Shown: positions 1 to 10,900 of the stretch, one piece after another
Position numbering within the stretch: position 1 is the stretch's first letter
Layout: each line of letters opens with the position of its first letter
Assembly (NCBI GenBank): GCA_002812745.2
Contig: NCSJ02000005.1
Coordinates: 266,754-330,753, forward strand
DNA from: Scytalidium lignicola
Lineage: Eukaryota; Ascomycota; Leotiomycetes
Reading direction: 5' to 3'
Length of the DNA stretch: 64,000 nucleotides
Translations under genes and position numbers: made by a program
Notes under the pieces: model-generated
The model's database searches: none
Told to the model about the DNA's origin: nothing
The model's input: the letters and a program-made list of their open reading frames with translations, nothing else

Positions 1-109
1 CTCTAATCATACATGTCATGGCGTTCATGAGCGGTTATGTAGTTTATGGTACAGAAAAGCCGATAAATGAAAGGATATCCAAGATGCAGATTTGCTGTTT
101 ACCACTTTG

Positions 110-1128
110 TTACTTCTGGCCCAAAAATCTTGTTCTGCCAATGTTATGTCGTTTTCCACTCTTGCCTCTCACAGATCCAACTAATGGGTGTTCTCTCTCC
201 CATCTCTCGTCATCTATATATGCATCGATGGCTGCCTCTAAATTGTAGTCGAATTGCTCAAGATATAACAATGCAATATCATAGCTGTCAAATTCTGTAC
301 GTTAGCATAACTGTTTCCATCCACTGCAAATTCACATTAAAACCAAACGTTGAGAAATCTCATGTCAACGTACTCTGAAACCTTACAGGCAACCATCCAC
401 CTCCTTATAATGCCCTTCCGTCTCTCTTCCTCTTCTCCCTCTACAGGACGCGGACTCAAACTCACTCCCCCCTTGTAATGACTACCAGGTATTATAACTG
501 TGCGCCGCGCAAGCAGTAAATGGTCGGAGGTTATACCATTCGCGCGTCGTAATTCGGATATCGGGACTCCGTAACGGAGGGACAGGGATGTGAGTGTGTC
601 GTTTTCGTGGTCGAGGAAGTGGAGGACATCGTCAGCGGGCAGCGTTTTTGGGTTTCCTGATTTTTCAGGTAATAAGGAGCTTGGTGGTAATTGTGAAAGG
701 GAAGAATAGGAGGGAAGCTCCTCGGTGTAACTTGATGGGTCGTGGGTAGGTTGTACTTGGATCGTGGATGATGACGATGGCGCATAGATTGGTGGATCAC
801 GGAGGCCTTGTGGTAGTGGTGATGGCGTTATAGAGATCTGGCAGAAGGGACCTGGTTTTGTATTAGGACATTGGAATTTGGATGCCCTTCTTCGGGGGGT
901 TGAAGGACGTACAATATGTCGCAAATCTAGGATTCTTCTATTCTGGGTATTAGAAGCCGACGCTGAACTTAGGTTCTGGTTCAAACATACATGTATACAG
1001 TTCCCGCATATTATTCTATTGCAGCATTCCAATCGTCTATCGAGTGCTAAGGGTTTCTCTGTCTTTTCATCGTACATCGGCGAGACCTTCGATAAGAGGG
1101 TCGCACATGTACAACAAGCTTCTTCCAT
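110..1128 (-). CDS. RING-like zinc finger plus LysM domain protein, 4 exons
   Basis: Four-exon model: 1128-991, 937-913 (25-nt micro-exon), 851-374, 284-110; 271 aa. The first two introns (990-938, 912-852) total 114 bp and stay open in frame, so a plain ORF reads through them. Removing them restores a compact Cys cluster: CCTC at residues 5-8, then ECCNRIICGNCI, then KNPRFATYCPFC, a RING-like zinc ribbon. Third intron is 373-285 (GTACGT donor, GCTAAC branch). A LysM segment (HENDTLTSLSLRYGVPISEL, then RRANGI) sits mid-protein. The last exon gives a helical tail (YDIALLYLEQ, DDERWEREHP) that resembles a UBA-like helix. No signal peptide is seen, so it is probably intracellular and not a chitin-binding effector. 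Biochemical role unknown. Splice sites, phases and recalled family sequence all agree; transcripts were not available. Confidence 0.88.
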
Positions 1129-1711
1129 ACTGTGTATTGCGTTCCCTGTATTATAACAATGATTTGAAGGTATTATTCAACAGCAAAATAGCAGCAAATG
1201 CAGATGAAGAGATTAGATTATATCTTTGGGAGACGTTATATATATTTTTCATTCGTTATGAATTTGCATATCTGCCTGCTTATCGAAGCGCCGTGCTGTT
1301 ATCGGTCATTGACGTCTTACAGCCTAGGAAGTGCCACTAACTTAGAGTAGAATGGCTGGTTGCAACGGTGGCGGTGACTCCACAATCTCCATCTTTCTCG
1401 CCTCAACAACCTCATGACATTGAACATATGCAGCAAGACTCAAACACCACAAAATCTTTCTACCTGTAATCAATATGCGAATTGTTTACGCTAGGATACA
1501 TTTGTGCGCTTCTTTTCACCAAGAGTATCTACATTTATTAGATTAATGACTTTTGGAGAATAATTCTCGTGTTCTCTCTCTTTTGCGCATCTCTTCCAAT
1601 TCAATTTCTATTTAATAAGCTGCCTTTTAAACTCCCAATACACCAACTGGTTATTTTGCCAGATTATATATCTCACACCCGAAACACCTAATTCAAACAT
1701 CTACGAGAGTA
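1129..1711. other. Intergenic, 5' side of the LysM gene
   Basis: Holds the LysM gene's upstream region and the 3' side of the next gene. AT-rich. I see no RNA gene or repeat in it. Confidence 0.6.
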
Positions 1712-2209
1712 TCAATAACTCGAACTGCCATTTTCTGCCTCATTACTCCAGCTACTTGCTTCTTTTCCTTCTCTGCTGTGATTTCCATTCTGGTTCTGGG
1801 TCACCACGGAGTTAATGTTGTTCCAAGGGCTCTGCTGCTGAGTTTCATTCCTCCATCGGTCTAGAGGAGTCATTGCATTTGAATAAGTTCCGATGGTATA
1901 GAGATTCTCATCCCGAGTAGTGCTCTTTCCTGCATTCAACATCTCCCAGGAGGAATGGGAGCTCGGCCAGTTCCTCTTTCCTTGAATATACTGCCCAGAA
2001 TTCTCAACCACAGAACTGTTACTTCCTCTCTATGAATTAAATTAGGATACTATACATTCCAAGAGGGAAAGTTTCTTAACAAATCAAAAGTCTCCTCTTA
2101 CCGACTCTGCGACTGAGTCACTCGGTGCTGCTGTTTTGACCGAGCCACTACGACTCATTCCAGAATGCTCAGTCTTTCTCTTGGAAGATTTATGAGCTGC
2201 TTTCGGCAT
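1712..2209 (-). CDS. Small Ser/Asn-rich hypothetical protein, 2 exons
   Basis: Two exons, 2209-2102 and 2029-1712, joined across a 72-bp intron (GTAAGA donor, CCTAAT branch, CATAG acceptor, phase 0); predicted 141 aa. Starts MPKAAHKSSKRK, a basic stretch, then becomes Ser/Asn/Gln-rich with Trp residues spaced along it and ends in a Ser/Tyr tail. No domain, signal peptide or membrane segment is visible, and I do not recognise the family. The joined frame and good intron signals favour a real gene. Short length and low complexity are the main doubts. The ATG at 2209 is the first one just ahead of the basic segment; an in-frame ATG lies upstream at 2329. Confidence 0.5.
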
Positions 2210-2438
2210 CTTGAGAGACCAACGGGATAAACTGAGGACAGTAAGCCTCAACTTTGCTCTACATTCTCGAATCAACTTACACCTCAGACTACAACAATGT
2301 AGATAGATGTCGCGCTCTGGGATTTTCATTTGACTGAATTAAAAGCATGTTGAAGCTGGTGAGCTTTCAAAGGAAGGTGAATTTATATTAACACCATTGA
2401 AGGTATGGATAGTCCCTGAATGCCACGTCATCTGAATT

Positions 2439-2581
2439 ATGGTATTTTTGCATTATGCAGAATTGTACTTTTGTATTGCGAAGTATGGTACTTTTGGCCG
2501 AGAACTTATGGAACTTTTGCACTGCGACAACACGATGTGGCGAGAAGCGCAACAGAGACGGCGCAGGAATGGTACTTTTGC
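2439..2581 (+). repeat. Degenerate 23-bp tandem repeat, four units plus one displaced copy
   Basis: Units begin at 2439, 2462, 2485 and 2508, exactly 23 bp apart. Each carries a variant of ATGGTACTTTTGC, followed in most by ATTGCGAA or ACTGCGAC. A fifth core copy lies at 2569-2581. The same core recurs as both arms of the inverted repeat at 2726-2802. Copies differ by several bases, so the array is old or under weak constraint. Confidence 0.75.
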
Positions 2582-2725
2582 ATTGGCGAAACCTCGCAAC
2601 AACACGGTTGACAGGCTGCCTTCGTAATAATGAGCTATTGGGTTATTCAGTCCTGGATAATTACGATTTATGAGTTTATTGGCCGCCATAAACAAGATCC
2701 AAACTCGAGAATACCGACTTCTAGC

Positions 2726-2802
2726 TGCGCTAGCAAAAGTACCATTCAAACGATCTGGAACAAGGACTAGAACTGCTGTCAGATGGTACTTTTGCTAGCG
2801 CA
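2726..2802. repeat. 20-bp perfect inverted repeat carrying the 23-bp-repeat core
   Basis: Arms 2726-2745 and 2783-2802 are exact reverse complements; the right arm reads ATGGTACTTTTGCTAGCGCA. They are separated by 37 bp. The arms contain the same ATGGTACTTTTGC core as the tandem array 150-350 bp upstream, which links the two structures. Confidence 0.85.
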
Positions 2803-3047
2803 TTTCTGTGGCTGTGACCACAGCCTGCAACTCAGCTGCTCATGACCCCCATGCTGCGACAAAGTACTTCATCAAGCCAGCAATGCCTCAAGTTGCTCCT
2901 CACTTCTCAGCACAAAGACGCGGATTACCCCCATCATGCCCCACGCAAGATTCATCACAACCCGTTGTTCGTGATAGTTTTTTAAACAAACCTACACATG
3001 GAAACGTAAATATTGCAATATTCGGAACTAACTATGTATACCAGTAG

Positions 3048-3069
3048 AGACAAGGCTGTAGCCTTGTCT
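3048..3069. repeat. 22-bp hairpin
   Basis: Arms AGACAAGGCT (3048-3057) and AGCCTTGTCT (3060-3069) flank a 2-nt loop. It is not beside an annotated gene end, so a role as an RNA 3' signal is not supported. Confidence 0.7.
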
Positions 3070-3355
3070 TCCATGGCACCGCCAGCACACCCATACACTC
3101 TATAACTTTTTTTTTTTACGTTCATACTACTCGTACTCGGTACACAAAATGATTGAACTCCAAGATTTGATCATCTGCTTAGATGAGTATTGTAAGTAAT
3201 ATATTAAAATATTACTTGAATATATTATTAACAAGAGCACAGAGTAAACATTCGGGATGATACCTTTTCAAATACTCACGCAAACAATGCCCGTATGAGG
3301 CGTATATTTTGGTTTCAAAACCTTGACAATCTATCCAGTGGTTGATCGTTTTCGT

Positions 3356-3396
3356 CAGGGATGTGAACATGTTTTGAAAACACGTTCACATCCCTG
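3356..3396. repeat. 41-bp near-perfect palindrome
   Basis: Centred on G3376 with about 20-bp arms and a single mismatch pair (3369/3383). Outer arms read CAGGGATGTGAAC and its complement. Adjacent DNA is moderately AT-rich. It could be a foldback element or a remnant of element termini; no flanking target duplication was recognised. Confidence 0.85.
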
Positions 3397-3475
3397 TAAC
3401 TGTGAACAACTAGTAGGGGATATTGGACAAAACCCTGATTTCTCTGGTGGGAACATCGCGATGGCAGCGGCCGGA

Positions 3476-3550
3476 TGGAAACAGACTTTTTGCTACTTTT
3501 CGCCTCAAGAGGCATATCACATCGCGCTGGAAAATTGGCCCATAAGGGCT
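3476..3550 (+). pseudogene. Relic coding segment, copy A of a diverged pair
   Basis: This 25-codon stretch (pattern W-x3-F-x2-F-x3-E-x-YHI-x-L-x2-WP-x-RA) matches the segment translated from 11731-11805 at 12 of 25 residues without gaps. The surrounding open frame runs 3323-3685. Family not recognised; probably a fragment of a repeated gene or mobile element. Confidence 0.4.
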
Positions 3551-3934
3551 GACTTAGGTTATCATCGAGTATCCTCTCGTCGTCGACATAACGCGCCCGA
3601 ACACGATCATGAAGATTTGGTAATTGCACGAAGAGGAAGCCGGATTCAATTGGCTATACTTTATGGTTACAGTGTAACTATCTGAATCCTAGGTGGGAAC
3701 TCTGGCTATTAATACAGTTACTACTCTGTTTCCCCTGTCTCCAGCATCATAGATTTAATACTGACTAGTGATGTATGTCAACCGACAACAAAGACCATAA
3801 TTAGTGATTAGGCCTTGTTCAATTACTCAGTACTTCTTAGTGCTCTTCTTTGGCACCTCTGCAATTGTTGTAGTTTTACTACCCTTTACCACTGCGGCTA
3901 CTTGAGGGCGACTAGGTCCAGCCTCAGCTTGTAG

Positions 3935-5829
3935 ATGTCGACCCTGACTTGTAGATGGTTTGGTCTGCTCAGTGGTGTAAGTTTTTTTGGTAGTCGTGAT
4001 GCACACCCGTCTATAAGCCATTCTAAGAGGCATACGGACTCGGAATGGAATGCCATAAGACCAACAATCGAGGAAGTATATTCCAGTGAGAATATGACGG
4101 TTAAGTTGTTAATTTCTTTTCTACAGAAGGAGAAGGGTTTACAGTTGCGTATGCAACATTAGAGAAACTTACATTAACTGATTACAGAGAAAGACAACTC
4201 AAGCGCAAAATACAAGACTGGAAATTGAACAAAAATATTACTCAGGATGAAATGCGGTATATCTCCAAGAAAATCAAGAAACGAAAAAGATATGGCAAAG
4301 ACAGTATCATCAGAGTCAGAGGCAAAATAGTGGATCGCAAAATACGCAGATGGCAGTCAAGACACGTAAAATCCGAGAACAGGGTAATAAAATCTGGCAA
4401 TATATCATCAAGTAAGTTAGAAGGACTTCAGTGATCATATTGGTGTCTAAAAGATGCAGGTGCACAGTCTACCTTATCTGGTATCAGCTGCTTCACGCCA
4501 TCGAATCATTCAAGGACTCCTACCTTGCAAAGACAGGCAGTGATGGTAGGGCATTCGCCTCAACAGCAATTCGTGCCCAATTTAGTAAAGGGTGAGATGT
4601 ATATTCCTCCTACCACTTCCATCAACGAGGATAAACATGGGGCGGGCGGTCAGTCCGTCGGAACACGGCACGTATTTGATATAATTACGCTTCTTGATCA
4701 AGATAGCGATGAATTTGAGGGTCAGAGTCCTGCTCCATTCACTACTACTTCATCACTGGCATCTTATTCAATACAAAATTCGCGAACTTCCGACCATACA
4801 CAAGTCTCTGTTTCTAATACCAAGAGATATAAAGAAGAGGAAGAACGGCACCTGAGATTAAGGCTCGATGGGTTTCTCCGGACCGTTGGCGAGCATCATT
4901 CAGCTGCAATAGATACTATGACTCGTCTCTGTGATGTGCTATATTCTCAAGGGAGACATAGCTCGGCAGAAAAGCTCCTCAAGCAGAATATCAAGTTATG
5001 TCAAGCCTTCTTCAGCGACCGGCATGAACAAACGCTGCTTCGTCTTGGAAATCTAGTATGGGTCATGATAGATCAGGGCAGGTACCTCACAGCGGAAAAG
5101 ATCATTGGACCTCTTAATGAAATGGCATCGGCAGTCTTGCCTGCAACAAATCCCACGTTATTCAACATAAAGATAGCCTTATCTGCGACCATGAGATTCT
5201 CAGGTCGGATTAAAGAAGAGGAATCCATTTTGCGTGACATTCTCAAAGCATCAAACCACTTTTCACTGGTCGACAATGAGCGACTTGCAGCTGCAAAAGT
5301 CGAGCTGGCAATCGTGTTATATTGCCATGGTGACCTTCATCAAGCTGAGGATATCTTGCGCTAGGCACTAGATCTATATTTCAAAATCATAGGTTCCTCA
5401 CACCCCATTACACTCGATACTGAAAGCTTTCTCGCTATCCTCTTGGCTAAACAGGATCGGGTTCATGAGGCTAAACAAATATGTCAATATGCTATTGCTA
5501 CTCAGTCAAAAGTTGTGGGCTGGAATCATCCAGGCACACTCAAAAGTCGCTTCCGGATGTGTAAAATCATACGCCAGCAGGGGAGTAAAGCTGAGTGCAA
5601 TACAATGCTAAGCGATCTACTCCCTGCGATGATACAAGTATTTGGACCGTCGCATCCAGACACTCTACGGTGCAAAATAGCCCTGGCCGAGATTCTCCTG
5701 AGCGAAAATAACCCCTATGAAGCGCGGGTGCTTGGGATTAGATTAGTTAAAGATACGAAAAGAGTGTATGGCCCTCATCATGTAAAGACAAAATCAGCGG
5801 AGGCTCTTTTAGACAGACTCTGGGAATAG
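3935..5829 (+). pseudogene. Broken Clr5-domain / TPR (kinesin light chain-like) gene
   Basis: N-terminal Clr5 domain (about 4040-4300): EWNAIRPTIEEVYSS, LLISFLQKEKG, then after a frame change FTVAYATLEKL, LTDYRERQLKRKIQDWKLNK. One T is missing from the TTT at 4138-4140; adding one base rejoins the frame. A TGA at 4432 lies in a plausible 48-bp intron, 4412-4459 (GTAAGT to TGCAG), so is probably not damage. The C-terminal part (4525-5829) has helical TPR repeats with kinesin-light-chain spacing (GDLHQAEDIL, DLYFKIIGSSHPITLDT, PAMIQVFGPSHPDTLRCK). It is cut by an in-frame TAG at 5362-5364 where family repeats usually have Gln (CAG). C-to-T would explain this and fits repeat-induced point mutation. 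Start codon uncertain. Clr5-TPR genes are common lineage-specific fungal genes; the function of this subfamily is unknown. Confidence 0.75.
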
Positions 5830-6284
5830 AGAACCAACAAAACCAGTTGAGATATAATCGTCATAGACTGAAGTGATTTACGACACATGGTCTATTTGAA
5901 TTGATATCATAATCCATGCATTTGAGTGCATATCTGACTATCTAAATACTGAAATTCAGAAGATGTATAGACCCACTAATTTCTAAGAATGCTCATTTCA
6001 TTTGGTGAAAGGAAGGAGGAGGGGAGTTTCCCTCCATTCTCATCTGGCAGAGGAAGCCAAGTAAAGATAGACCAGGGCCGTCCACCTTCTCATAAAACAC
6101 TGGACCAAAGCAAAAACCGTTCCCAACTCAACCTAACCAAAACCCAAAACCCCAAAAAGACAAATCAACCTTCAGGACCCTTGATGCTCGTCTTGATGCT
6201 TGTATGAAACCCATAGACAAAAGAAAGCATCTAAATGAACGCCCATCCAATAGCCCCATATACATACTCATTCCATAATCATAT
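5830..6284. other. Convergent intergenic region
   Basis: Lies between the 3' ends of the broken Clr5/TPR gene (+) and the F-box gene (-). Probably 3' UTR of the F-box transcript on the right side. No further feature seen. Confidence 0.6.
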
Positions 6285-8462
6285 TCACATAATCTCACAC
6301 CCACTACTTCTCGCTCTCCTTCTCCTCCCAATACCTCCTCCGCCTCCATTTCCCACTCCACCTTCCTCCTCGTCAGCATGCAAAAGCTGGGCTTCGCGCG
6401 CTCTTCTCCTCCGTCGTCTAGCCCCAGCTCCACCAGCACCAGCCTCCTCATTAGCCATCATATACTCGACCCATTTCCGCTCTAGTCGCCCCGCAGCAGG
6501 GAGGTCGCCTTTGAGGACGCGCTTAGTGTGTTCATCGACAGTCATCTGCCAGCCGTAGAAGCACTTAAGGCCGATGATTTCAATTGGGTAGGTTAGGTCT
6601 TGTTGTGCACCGCTGCTACCGTTACCAGGCACAGAAGCGTGAAGAGAGATCGGTTTTCTGATTTCGGAGTTTCGAGAGAGGACCTCGCGAATTCCGGTCC
6701 AGGTCACGTTCTGACAGTCGAAGGCTACCATGCGCAACCCGATTCGAGGTCTCTGATGGATCAATGAGGCGCGTGAGGAGCGACTGCGAACCATTGACGC
6801 TGCTTCGGCAAGAACAAGGTCACTGATTCGAGTGTTATCCATATCGACGCTTTGTAAATTGGTACAGGCTTTCACGACGGGAATCATTCCCGTGTCGCCT
6901 AGGTTTTCGCAGTCACTTATGGAGAGGTGCTTGAGACTTAATGCACAGGGTGCTTTCGCAAGGTGCTCGGAGAGGAGGTTATTGGTTAGTTGGGATAACC
7001 CTTCCAGGTCGAGATGCGTTAAGCGTGGGGTTGTTGATAGGAGGGATGAGAGAGCTGCGTCAGTGAGAGCGGTGCAGCCACTTAATTGGAGGCCTTCAAG
7101 GTTAGGAACCTGATTGGCGAGAGATTTAATGCCAGCGCTCGTGAGTCGATTGCATCTGCTTAAGTCTAGATGGCGGAGTGTTCGTGATGGGACGATAGGG
7201 AGGTTCGTTAGGATGTCGATTTCGGGGTCTTTGCCTATTATCATAGTTTTGAGGGCCTGGTCGTTAACATCAACGCAACCACTTAGGACCAGTCTCTCAA
7301 GCCTGTTTGTCTCAAAGATATCTTGAGCTAGTTCTAAGTTGTTGAATCCTCGGATTTCCCCAACCCGTAGGTCTTTCAGGAGGGAACAGCCGAGAATGAC
7401 GGCTTTGATGCCCTTTGCATCCATATGGGTACACCATGAAACATTGAACATTTCCAGTTGTGGGCAAGATTGAGCTATGATCCTGCATGTTCCATTCGTG
7501 ACAGCTGTCAAACCGGTTAGATTGAGATTTGTGAGCTTCTCATTGCTCTTCAGCAAATTGTGCAACGTCGATCGTTGGAAATTCCGGCATCCCTCAAGAG
7601 TGGCATTCAATAAGTTCCTGCACGCTTTAACCACCACTTCAGCCCGTTTAAAGTGCTCGACTTGAACACAGCCCCTAAGATTCAGATCCTTCACGAAGGG
7701 TCCTGCAGCCACAATTATCTTCGCCAACGACTCTGCTGGGATATCTTTGTAGAATTCAGATGCGTCGAAACATGTCCACAGCTGGCCATCGAAACACAAT
7801 TTGTGGAAACCATGGCTAACTCGGGATATCCGTACCAATTCTTTCGGTCTCAAGTACGAGAAGATGGTTAATGCAACTTCGTGAGGCATCTCTCCCCAGA
7901 AATCCAACTTCGTTCGTCGAATCCGTGCAGGTTTTTGCCTTGCAACGGGTATGGAGAAGTAACCTTCACTGATCTCATGAACGACTGAGCTGGTAGAAAA
8001 GCTGGGAAATTGTGTCAAGCCCCCTTTGGAAGCGGGCCGTACCTCAAATGGAAGAGCACTCGTAGGAGTAGATGCTCCAGGAGTTGATACCAGCCTAACT
8101 GGGAGATGGACGCCATCGGGTCCCGGTGTCCCTGGAACCGAAGTTGGAGCCGTTGAGCAGGCGGCAGCTGATGACTGGGAAGAGGACGTGCCGCTAGAAC
8201 CTTGAATAGAGCTCCCAGGAGGTCCAGTTGCAAGGCTAACACATGATAAGGAGCTCTTTCCCGGGTAAGGGTTGCTATGTGCTCGTCTTCGGGCTATTTG
8301 TGCAAGAGATGGAGAAGAAGAGATGCGTTTAAGTCCGTGGAGTAGTCTCGACCGTCCCTTTGCTTTGACAGGCTGTTCGGTCGGAAGAGAGTCGGTCTGC
8401 TCGAGTGGAGTTCCAGGAACATCCTCAAACTCGACCACTACCTCAGGAATTACGCTCTCCAT
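6285..8462 (-). CDS. F-box and leucine-rich-repeat protein (SCF substrate adaptor)
   Basis: Single exon, 725 aa, starting at the ATG at 8462; the frame is open a few codons further but without an ATG. An N-terminal low-complexity Ser/Pro region (to about residue 180) precedes an F-box (about 186-229: WGEMPHEVALTIFSYL, then ELVRISRVSHGFHKLC). About a dozen LRRs of the cysteine-containing type follow (LRHLDLSRCNRLTSAGI, LEGLQLSGCTALTDAAL) to about residue 590, then a basic tail (RRRRRR, RRRRARSSGCEIM). F-box proteins dock to Skp1 in SCF ubiquitin ligases, and the LRRs bind substrates. The architecture resembles fission yeast Pof2 and the Grr1 group; substrate unknown. Intact, with no signs of decay. 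Confidence 0.93.
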   Translation of the reverse strand: MESVIPEVVVEFEDVPGTPLEQTDSLPTEQPVKAKGRSRLLHGLKRISSSPSLAQIARRRAHSNPYPGKSSLSCVSLATGPPGSSIQGSSGTSSSQSSAAACSTAPTSVPGTPGPDGVHLPVRLVSTPGASTPTSALPFEVRPASKGGLTQFPSFSTSSVVHEISEGYFSIPVARQKPARIRRTKLDFWGEMPHEVALTIFSYLRPKELVRISRVSHGFHKLCFDGQLWTCFDASEFYKDIPAESLAKIIVAAGPFVKDLNLRGCVQVEHFKRAEVVVKACRNLLNATLEGCRNFQRSTLHNLLKSNEKLTNLNLTGLTAVTNGTCRIIAQSCPQLEMFNVSWCTHMDAKGIKAVILGCSLLKDLRVGEIRGFNNLELAQDIFETNRLERLVLSGCVDVNDQALKTMIIGKDPEIDILTNLPIVPSRTLRHLDLSRCNRLTSAGIKSLANQVPNLEGLQLSGCTALTDAALSSLLSTTPRLTHLDLEGLSQLTNNLLSEHLAKAPCALSLKHLSISDCENLGDTGMIPVVKACTNLQSVDMDNTRISDLVLAEAASMVRSRSSRASLIHQRPRIGLRMVAFDCQNVTWTGIREVLSRNSEIRKPISLHASVPGNGSSGAQQDLTYPIEIIGLKCFYGWQMTVDEHTKRVLKGDLPAAGRLERKWVEYMMANEEAGAGGAGARRRRRRAREAQLLHADEEEGGVGNGGGGGIGRRRRARSSGCEIM

Positions 8463-10900
8463 GACTGGCACGGAGGGAGTTGGGAGTTGTGCGCAGTAAA
8501 CAGACTTGTTGTGTTGTCGTCAACTGATTGATGAGGTGCTCCTGGTAAGCCAACCACCACACTCACTCCAAGCGACCCCGCGCGCTACCTTGTATTGTTC
8601 CGACCCACAGGCGCCTCTTTGTGGTGGTGTGAGAGAGAAATGAGGATCGGTTGAGAGATTTGAAAAGTAGTATATGAGTGTACGAACGTAATATGATGTT
8701 TTTTTCTCAGGAGTCCGACAGGTCTTGGTTGACGTGCAAATCTTGTTTTGACAGGAGTGCAGATACGGGTGTTGGCCCTGGTGGGGATCGTCGTGGCGAG
8801 GCTGAAGTGGAATGTCAAGAGAGCAGGGTGCTACTACTGGTGAGCTATTCTTGTCAACTGTCAGTTGTCTGGAGACTTGAAAGGCCACGAAATCAACTGG
8901 ATCCGTCGTCATAATTTTCCAAAACAGAGGAGGTTTCTTACAACTTTTTCTTCTTTTCAAGGGCGTCTGTTGTTGGGTGTGAGGATGAGATAAGTGCTTG
9001 AAGATTGGGACCTTATCAAACACTCCCACTATCGTTATCGCAATCGCAATTGATTCTCTTTTCCGCGTGAACAAAACAATCAATCAGCTGCTCTCAACTC
9101 GAGCACGCGACCGATGGAACAGATCCAATGAAGAACCGTAACGATATGAAGGATACCACACAGTACGACTGAGTCTCAATCCAAAGATATGAGAAGGGTA
9201 CTGTCGAAAGTATTTGAGAGAGAGGATAAGCCAAAGCACGTTTTTTTAGTTTAGTACCGCAAGGACGACGACAACAACGACGCACACCATTCTGTCGGTC
9301 CTTTAGTTCGAGGAACGGCGCAAAATGCCAACCTTCCTCCGAATCACCTTATGCAGGGTACGCAGCAAACGGGGGGCCGATTCCACCAACAACAACCAGC
9401 AGAACAGCAGAACAGCAACCTCCCCTCGTGGCAGCGTGGCTTGGTGGACCATGAATACGGTGCTATTACTTGGGGGAAACACCCCCTAGTGGCCAACAGC
9501 AAGTTCATCCGTCCCCCCTCCCCTCTTTTCCTGCCCACAACTCCTTAACCCAAACCGGATGTTCAAAGAATTGATTTTTGACACCCGCGGTCCTGTTTGA
9601 CTCCCTAAGCCTCTGGACCGAGGAAGCGATCCAATAATTCAGGTTGCGCATTGAGGAATTCGGGTTATCTCCATGCTTAACTGGTTTTGCTCCTTGCTTG
9701 AGGGAGGGCTTTTGCTCACGGCATATCGGCCCTGCACGGTTCGTTTCTTGGGGTGGCAAACAAAGACGATACGAATTGCCTCAAACAGAAAAAGAAAAGG
9801 AACAGCTGGCATATTCCAATCTGTTTGTATCTTCGGCGACACGTGGGTTTTATCCAGATGTAAGCTGGTGGCATAACAAGGTAAACTGAAGCAAACACAT
9901 CTTTCTGTGTTCCTTACATGAAATATCACCGGGGACTACTATATCTGCATTTTGAATTGATGCATATGGCTATGCGGCAATCCCGACACCGGGTCACGAA
10001 AGGTGGGCTTTGAGAGTTTTGAGGGGGGCAGAAACAAGTTGCAAGCGCCACAAATAATGCAGGTTTATCCAGCTCTTTTAGCGTCCCAGAGTGCTGGAAG
10101 GATTTCCGGAGTCTTTTCGAACTGTCCGTTGATAGATGCTGCTTGTAGCACTTGTGGCCTGTCTTTGTCTTCGGCCTGTTACTTTGAAAGCTCGCTCCTC
10201 TAGTCTCGACAGCCAATGACAGCAGGATATACGACGTATACCCACTCTGTAAAGCATTCAGTCCATCTAGTTCTAGCTGGGAATTGCACAAGCCGTGTCC
10301 AGTTCACAAACAAATTCAAACCTCACAGCTTTTATGGTTCTGTTACCTGGAGAGAAGCAGAGGTCATTGAGAGTATTGACTGGACAACAATTGATATATC
10401 TAGACCGCACTTTGTACAGTATCTCCTACTAGCTTCACCCTGCAACCAGAAGGCGGTATGCCAAAATCAGTCCTCGTAAATGGCGACTGTTCTTACGCAC
10501 CCAGGGTGCTTGTAGCAGTTCCGGCGGCCGAACTGATCATCATCCGTGGTGGCATGTTTTGTGGAGTCCCGTGGCTGCTAAACCCGGATTGTCCTTGATT
10601 TTTGTGCCAGGGCAGATGAACAGGCACGACAGGTTCCAGGAGGTGGCGAGAATACTGTACTGTAATAAATCGATGTGAGATCAATGGCAAAACTACTCAT
10701 ATGGTTGATGCAGCCAAAGAGAACTGTTGCTCTGCTCTGCAATCTGGAGTTTCCAGAGGGGACTTGCGGTATGTGCGAAGGGAACAAAAAGGGCTTTTCT
10801 TATTGCCAAATATTCCAAACGGGTGAATGCCTGCAAGTATGCTGGAGTCGTAAACACAATTAAGAGTGAATATTGTTGTGCACATAAGCACGGATGTATA
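8463..10900. other. Long upstream region of the F-box gene
   Basis: Gene-free. Several open frames of 60-190 codons exist on both strands, but none has a recognisable domain or splice partners. The left end is the likely promoter and 5' leader of the F-box gene. No tRNA or repeat array recognised. Confidence 0.5.

Larger units (their letters stand above)
2210..3934. other. Gene-free stretch rich in repeats and inverted repeats
   Basis: No convincing gene. Contains a 23-bp tandem repeat (2439-2530), a 20-bp inverted repeat (2726-2802), a short hairpin (3048-3069), a 41-bp near-palindrome (3356-3396) and a relic coding segment (3476-3550). Much of 3100-3300 is AT-rich. Confidence 0.6.

Noticed and set aside
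4432..4434. TGA in the Clr5/TPR gene as a disabling stop
   Set aside because: It lies inside a plausible 48-bp intron (4412-4459) with GTAAGT and TGCAG ends that keeps frame.
8520..9083. 187-codon open frame on the minus strand upstream of the F-box gene
   Set aside because: Low-complexity translation without a domain; more likely leader or promoter DNA of the F-box gene.
9351..9548. 65-codon ATG-started frame on the plus strand
   Set aside because: Gln/Pro-rich simple sequence with no conserved block; overlaps an opposite-strand frame of similar size.
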